This document shows, piece by piece, positions 59,708 through 64,000 of a stretch of DNA of 64,000 bases. The notes below the pieces were generated by a model. The model was not told the origin of the DNA. It did no database searches and worked only from the letters and a program-made list of their open reading frames with translations. The DNA lies in NCBI GenBank assembly GCA_963666825.2, contig OY763044.2, positions 372,001 through 436,000 of the forward strand. The letters run 5' to 3'. The number at the start of each line of letters is the position of its first letter. The first letter of the stretch is position 1. The DNA is from Saccharicrinis sp963666825. GTDB lineage: Bacteria; Bacteroidota; Bacteroidia; Bacteroidales; Marinilabiliaceae. Made by a program: the position numbers and the translations under genes.

Positions 59708-62218
59708 ATGAAATTAAAAAGAAAAATAAAACAAGGATTAAATGGAGTTGTTCTGTTTAGTACTTTATTATGTTCATGCACGAGCACTCAGAATAAAGTA
59801 GAATCTGTAGCAAAAGAAATGCGTGCTCCCGCTTATCCACTGGTTACCATTGATCCGTATACCAGTGTGTGGTCAACAGCAGATCATCTTTACGATGTAC
59901 CGGTTCGTCACTGGACAGGGAAAACTCAATCATTAATAGGTGCTATTAGAGTGGATGGAGAAGTGTATCGTTTTTTAGGTAAAGAGGATATTCCTTTGAA
60001 AGCAATTGTTCCTATGGCATCAGAAGAAGCCTGGACTGCAAAATATACTAATTCAGAACCTTCAAAAGACTGGATTAAAGCCAATTTCAATACCAAAGGA
60101 TGGAAAGAAGGTGTTGGCGCTTTTGGAAATTCAAATAATCAGGATGCAAAAACTATTTGGGAAACAGAACATATCTGGGTTAGAAGAATTGTTCCAGCGG
60201 TGGAGCTTACAAATGTGTCAAAGGCATATTTAAGATATTCTCATGATGATGATTTTATTTTGTATTTGAATGGAGAAGAGATTCTGAATACAGGAAATAG
60301 TGCAAGAGACAACAGAATTATTGATTTTGATGCTTCATTATTAAAAAGTGATGGTGAAAATGTATTCGCAGCCTATTGTCACGACAGAGGTGGATTATCT
60401 TATCTTGATTTTGGTATTTATGTTGAATCAGATAAAGATCAGGCTTTTGCAAAAGCCGCAGTACAAAATAATGTTTCGCTTTCAGCAACTCAAACTCATT
60501 ATAACTTTACTTGCGGTCCTATAGATTTAAATGTGAAGTTTATTTCGCCATTGGTGCCACAAGACCTTGATTTATTATCTCGTCCGGTTAATTATATTAG
60601 CTATGATGTTCTGTCAAAAGATGGAAACAGCCATGATGTTCAGGTGTTTTTTGAAATGACTCCGGAGTGGGCAGTAAATCGTCCTTCACAGGAAGTTGAA
60701 GTGTCAACAGGATCTAATGGAGAATTGGCATTTGTTAAGGCTGGGACTACAGAGCAACCTGTTTTAAAGCGTAAGGGTGATAATGTAAGAATAGATTGGG
60801 GATATGCTTACCTGGCTGCAAAATCTTCTCCTGAAAAATCAGTTGGATTAGGTGATTATTATGCTGTTAAAAAGGATTTCTTAAGTCAGGGTAAAGTTGA
60901 ATCAAAAGGAGATTTACAGGTGAACAGACCTAGTCAGGAAATGACTTCAATGTTTATCTGTGAAGACTTAGGAACTGTTGATACCAATGCTAAAGAAAGT
61001 GTGGTAATGATTGCTTACGATGACATTGAATCTATTCAATATTTTGGCGATAATCTTAAAGGTTGGTGGGCAAAAGATGGTCAGGTTTCGTTTAATGAGA
61101 TTTTGGTAAAAGCTTCTGAAGATTATAATTCAGTTGTAAATACCTGTAATCAATTAGATCAACAAGTGTGGAATGAAGCTCTTGAAGCAGGAGGGAAAAA
61201 TTATGCTGATTTATGTGTGTTAGCTTTTCGTCAATCCATTGCAGCTCATAAGCTGGTAAAAGATAAAGAAGGTAATACTCTTTTCCTTTCTAAGGAGAAC
61301 TTTAGTAATGGATCTATTGGTACTGTGGATGTAACCTATCCATCAGCCCCTCTTTATTTAAAATACAATCCAGAATTACTAAAAGGGATGTTAAATCCTA
61401 TATTCTACTACTCAGAAAGTGGTAAATGGAATAAGCCTTTTGCTGCTCATGATGTAGGTACTTATCCATTGGCAAATGGTCAAACATACGGTGGAGATAT
61501 GCCTGTAGAAGAGTGTGGAAACATGTTGGTTTTAACTGCAGCTATTGCTCATCAGGAAGGCAATGCAGATTACGCTGCCAAGCACTGGGATGTATTGACT
61601 GTTTGGGCTAATTATTTATTGGAGAATGGATTGGATCCTGAAAATCAATTATGTACTGATGACTTTGCAGGACACTTTGCTCATAATGTAAATCTTTCTG
61701 CTAAAGCAATTATGGGTATTGCTGGTTATAGTAAACTGGCTGCCATGTTAGATAAAAAAGATATTGCCGATAAATATATGGCTCAAGCAAAAGATATGGC
61801 TGGCAAATGGATTGAAATGGCTCAGGATGGAGATCATTATAAACTGACATTTGATAAACCAGGAACCTGGAGTCAGAAATATAATTTGGTTTGGGATAAA
61901 CTATTAGGCTTCAATTTATTCCCAAAAGAGGTTATTCAAACAGAAATTGATTATTACTTAACCAAGCAAAATAAATACGGATTGCCATTGGATAACCGCA
62001 GAACTTATACAAAATCAGACTGGATTGTGTGGACTGCAACAATGGCTAACAGCAAAGAAGAATTCCAAAAATTCATTGATCCGTTGCATTTATTTGTTAC
62101 AGAAACTGAAGATAGAGTGCCAATGACAGATTGGTATGAAACACCAAATGCAAGACAAGTAGGTTTTCAGGCTCGTTCTGTAGTTGGTGGTTATTTTATT
62201 AAATTACTAGAAGAATAA
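59708..62218 (+). CDS. DUF4964/DUF5127/DUF4965/DUF1793 lipoprotein ('glutaminase-like'), copy 2
   Basis: 836 residues, lipobox LCSC (Cys24). Same domain order as the protein at 39886-42387, including the inserted jelly-roll (about 105-240; FILYLNGEEIL). The C-terminal half is nearly collinear and strongly conserved between the two (NGSIGTVDVTYPSAP, HDVGTYPLANGQTYGGDMP, CTDDFAGHFAHN). The jelly-roll and N-terminal thirds differ more, as expected if substrate-binding parts diverged after duplication. Its own predicted ECF promoter ties it to the mannan response. Function unproven; a glycosidase-like activity is my inference, the database name glutaminase being inherited from fungal proteins. 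Confidence 0.85.
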   Translation: MKLKRKIKQGLNGVVLFSTLLCSCTSTQNKVESVAKEMRAPAYPLVTIDPYTSVWSTADHLYDVPVRHWTGKTQSLIGAIRVDGEVYRFLGKEDIPLKAIVPMASEEAWTAKYTNSEPSKDWIKANFNTKGWKEGVGAFGNSNNQDAKTIWETEHIWVRRIVPAVELTNVSKAYLRYSHDDDFILYLNGEEILNTGNSARDNRIIDFDASLLKSDGENVFAAYCHDRGGLSYLDFGIYVESDKDQAFAKAAVQNNVSLSATQTHYNFTCGPIDLNVKFISPLVPQDLDLLSRPVNYISYDVLSKDGNSHDVQVFFEMTPEWAVNRPSQEVEVSTGSNGELAFVKAGTTEQPVLKRKGDNVRIDWGYAYLAAKSSPEKSVGLGDYYAVKKDFLSQGKVESKGDLQVNRPSQEMTSMFICEDLGTVDTNAKESVVMIAYDDIESIQYFGDNLKGWWAKDGQVSFNEILVKASEDYNSVVNTCNQLDQQVWNEALEAGGKNYADLCVLAFRQSIAAHKLVKDKEGNTLFLSKENFSNGSIGTVDVTYPSAPLYLKYNPELLKGMLNPIFYYSESGKWNKPFAAHDVGTYPLANGQTYGGDMPVEECGNMLVLTAAIAHQEGNADYAAKHWDVLTVWANYLLENGLDPENQLCTDDFAGHFAHNVNLSAKAIMGIAGYSKLAAMLDKKDIADKYMAQAKDMAGKWIEMAQDGDHYKLTFDKPGTWSQKYNLVWDKLLGFNLFPKEVIQTEIDYYLTKQNKYGLPLDNRRTYTKSDWIVWTATMANSKEEFQKFIDPLHLFVTETEDRVPMTDWYETPNARQVGFQARSVVGGYFIKLLEE

Positions 62219-62240
62219 GTTAGCATAGATTTAGTATTAG

Positions 62241-62278
62241 GTGGGCCTGTGTCATTTATGACATGGGTTCACTTTTTT
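62241..62278 (+). terminator. Terminator after the second DUF4965 gene
   Basis: GTGGGCCTGTGTCAT / ATGACATGGGTTCAC: 15 pairs including several G-T, nearly no loop, followed by TTTTTT. Confidence 0.85.
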
Positions 62279-62617
62279 GATTGCTAAAAGAGAATCAAGG
62301 TGTAAAATGAAGTTTAATTGTTTCACAACCGACCTCGTCTGGTGAGCATAAAAACAAGGTTATTTGGGCGTAAAATCGCGTAGTGTTTGAGCACCTGACG
62401 CAGGAAGGTGTGAGTTTTTAGCGATTTAGACAAAAGAACTGTAGTTTTTATAGTGAAGCAGGCGCAGTCTTGATTTTCTTTGCTTACTTTCTTTTATCAA
62501 GAAAAGTAAGTCAGGGTCTTAGGGATGATATCCCTAAAGATGTCAAGTGTTTACCTTAGAATTTCTAGATTACTACTAGTTCCATTATAAATATTGCTTA
62601 TGAAATCCGCCGTGATA

Positions 62618-62686
62618 AAGAGTTCTCACACACGAGGATGACAAATTTGGTGAGTTTCATATGGCAATAAAAACAAATTTAGACAT
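62618..62686 (+). promoter_or_regulatory. Conserved gene-leader element, copy 4 (before GH43-CBM13)
   Basis: GAGTTCTCACAC, GAGGATGA near 62633, GTGAGTTTCATATGG, then CAAATTTAGACAT directly before the ATG at 62687. The most diverged of the four copies. Confidence 0.55.
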
Positions 62687-64000
62687 ATGAAAAATCTTTA
62701 CTTCATTATTATTTGTTTATTGTTTAATTCATCTTCAATATTTGGACAATATTTTACAAATCCAATATACGAGTTGGCAGATCCTCATATTGTGGTTTAT
62801 GATGGTTATTATTACGCAACCGGTACTACCGGAGGTAATGTGGTGCTAAAAAAATCTGCCACCTTAGAAGGTTTAAAGTCCTCTCCTTCAGTAGAAGTAT
62901 TTAGTCCGGCTAAAGGAGGTCCTTGTTGTGATTATTGGGCTCCGGAATTACACAGATTGGATGGCAAATGGTATATATATTATACCGCAAATAACGTAAG
63001 TAATTTAAGCGGACAAAGAACATATGTGATAGAAAACTCAAATAGTGACCCATTAAGTCAAAACTGGGTTAATAAGGGTAAAATCTATGATTCTTCAGCT
63101 GATTATTGGGCTATTGATGGTACAATTCTGTCGTTGAATGATAAGAACTATTTTGTATGGTCGGGAGTGGCCAGTCCTTCTGATGGTGATAAACCTCAAA
63201 GAATCTATATTGCAGAGATGAGTAATCCATATACTTTGGTTCCAGGTAGGGTTTTATTGAGTAGTCCAGATCAATCATGGGAAGGTAATGGAGCTGTGAA
63301 TGAAGGACCGGAAGTTTTAATAAGAAATGGTAAAGTATTTATTGTTTACTCAGCAAATGGCTGTTGGACTCCGGATTATTTATTGGGAATGCTGTCTATG
63401 GATGATACCTCAGATCCTTTAGTTGCAGCTGCATGGACAAAGCATGATGGACCTGTATTTAGCAAAAAGCCAGAATTGCAAGTTTATGGTCCCGGGCACC
63501 ATTGTTTCTTTACATCTCCTGATGGAACAGAAGACTGGTTTGCTTATCATGCAACAACAGAATCTGGTGGAGCCTGCAATTACACTCGTTCCGTTAGAGC
63601 TCAGCGACTTTACTATTTTGAGGATGGTACGCCTGATTTTAGAGAAGCTTTACCCACTGGAGTTCGCATTAAAGCTCCGTCAGGAGAATCAGAATTGCCA
63701 CAAAATATAGCTGTAGAAAACGGAGTTTATAAAATTGTTGCCCGTCATAGTAATAAAGCCTTGGATGTTGCAGCATGTTCTCAACTCGCCGGGGCAAATG
63801 TACACCAGTGGGATGATAATGGGTTAGATTGTCAACGTTGGGTAATTCAGTCGACAGAAGACGGTTATTATACCATAGTTGCAGTATCCGGTGGTTTGGC
63901 TATGGATGTTTCTAACTGTTCAACCTCAGATGGTGCTAATGTGGGCCTTTGGCTGCCTAACTCTGCCGATTGTCAAATGTGGACCATAGAAGAAAATGAC
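62687..64000 (+). CDS. GH43 glycoside hydrolase with ricin-type (CBM13-like) domain, 3' end outside window
   Basis: The frame is open from the ATG at 62687 to the right edge (438 codons, no stop). Signal peptide to about SSIFGQ. GH43 propeller: general base Asp32 (ELADPHIVVYDGYYYATG), second Asp144 (YWAIDGTIL), acid Glu206 (NEGPEVL), and CDYWAPELHR between blades. From about residue 345 a ricin B-type beta-trefoil begins (NGVYKIVARHSNKALDV ... HQWDDNG ... CQRWVI; second unit AMDVSNCSTSDGANV ... LW ... CQMWTI), a carbohydrate-binding module that continues past the window. It likely removes a furanose or pentose decoration from the mannan-type substrate; the sugar is not readable. Placed after the conserved leader. 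Confidence 0.9.
   Translation, partial: MKNLYFIIICLLFNSSSIFGQYFTNPIYELADPHIVVYDGYYYATGTTGGNVVLKKSATLEGLKSSPSVEVFSPAKGGPCCDYWAPELHRLDGKWYIYYTANNVSNLSGQRTYVIENSNSDPLSQNWVNKGKIYDSSADYWAIDGTILSLNDKNYFVWSGVASPSDGDKPQRIYIAEMSNPYTLVPGRVLLSSPDQSWEGNGAVNEGPEVLIRNGKVFIVYSANGCWTPDYLLGMLSMDDTSDPLVAAAWTKHDGPVFSKKPELQVYGPGHHCFFTSPDGTEDWFAYHATTESGGACNYTRSVRAQRLYYFEDGTPDFREALPTGVRIKAPSGESELPQNIAVENGVYKIVARHSNKALDVAACSQLAGANVHQWDDNGLDCQRWVIQSTEDGYYTIVAVSGGLAMDVSNCSTSDGANVGLWLPNSADCQMWTIEEND

Larger units (their letters stand above)
62219..62686. repeat. Intergenic interval with terminator, dispersed repeat copy 6 and leader
   Basis: After the terminator (62241-62278) comes a diverged copy of the dispersed repeat (about 62325-62520; CAACCGACCTCGTCTGGTGAGC, shown as its parts CCGACCTC and TGGTGAGC), ending in a hairpin near 62482-62509 (CTTACTTTCTT / AAGAAAAGTAAG, one mismatch). 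The last 70 bp form a conserved leader. No gene. Confidence 0.7.

Noticed and set aside
63423..63710. A separate small gene inside the right-edge GH43
   Set aside because: It is another frame of the GH43-CBM13 gene, whose own frame has all catalytic motifs.

Overview
The window is from a member of the Bacteroidota, probably a free-living Bacteroidales/Marinilabiliales-type organism. This is inferred from two complete SusC/SusD pairs plus a partial SusD, a hybrid two-component regulator, an ECF sigma/FecR pair, three type IX secretion (T9SS) C-terminal sorting domains, many lipoproteins, low GC and repeat-filled intergenic DNA. No rRNA, tRNA or CRISPR array was seen.

Left arm (1-11.4 kb): the 3' part of a fructan utilisation locus. 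It holds a SusD cut by the window edge, a DUF5018-type surface glycan-binding lipoprotein, a divergent GH32-like lipoprotein, a small T9SS-exported protein, a canonical GH32 fructanase and a hybrid two-component regulator. The regulator's sensor is a periplasmic sugar-binding-protein domain, the architecture known from the fructose sensor BT1754 of Bacteroides thetaiotaomicron.

Middle (11.5-21.2 kb): accessory DNA. On the minus strand lies a compact CBASS antiphage pair, a CD-NTase overlapping a TIR-STING (Cap12) effector. Downstream are a uracil-DNA-glycosylase-like protein and a PD-(D/E)XK nuclease-like protein, separated from the pair by an attC-like palindrome. Next come a 13-unit array of 21-bp repeats, an intact IS256-family element with an 8-bp target duplication that split a hairpin, an unknown helical protein, about 2.4 kb of interspersed repeats and a bacteriohemerythrin.

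21.8-29.6 kb: a 1346-residue T9SS adhesin-like protein with six exact-length 267-bp repeats, an HD-domain phosphohydrolase-like protein and a DUF3857/transglutaminase membrane protein.

Right arm (29.8-64 kb): a large alpha-mannan-type utilisation locus. It has GH43, ECF sigma, FecR, SusC with an STN signalling domain, SusD, a DUF3823 lipoprotein, a DUF4965/DUF1793 'glutaminase-like' protein, a LamG protein, GH125, GH38, an IPT/beta-propeller lipoprotein, a second SusC/SusD, a DUF4973-type lipoprotein, a small membrane protein, GH76, a second DUF4965 paralogue, and a GH43 with a ricin-type lectin domain cut by the right edge. GH76, GH125 and GH38 together point to an alpha-1,6-linked mannan backbone with alpha-mannosyl branches. 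The GH43s suggest a further furanose or pentose decoration.

The most notable signal is regulatory. Five intergenic sites, all in the right arm and on the coding strand, fit TGAGTR-N15-TTGTAW with identical spacing. I read them as promoters of the ECF sigma factor encoded inside the locus. Separately, four genes there share a conserved leader (GAGTTCCAT ... AAATTTTARACA-ATGAAA) directly before the start codon. Intergenic repeats across the window include a hairpin family in which both stem arms changed while pairing was kept.
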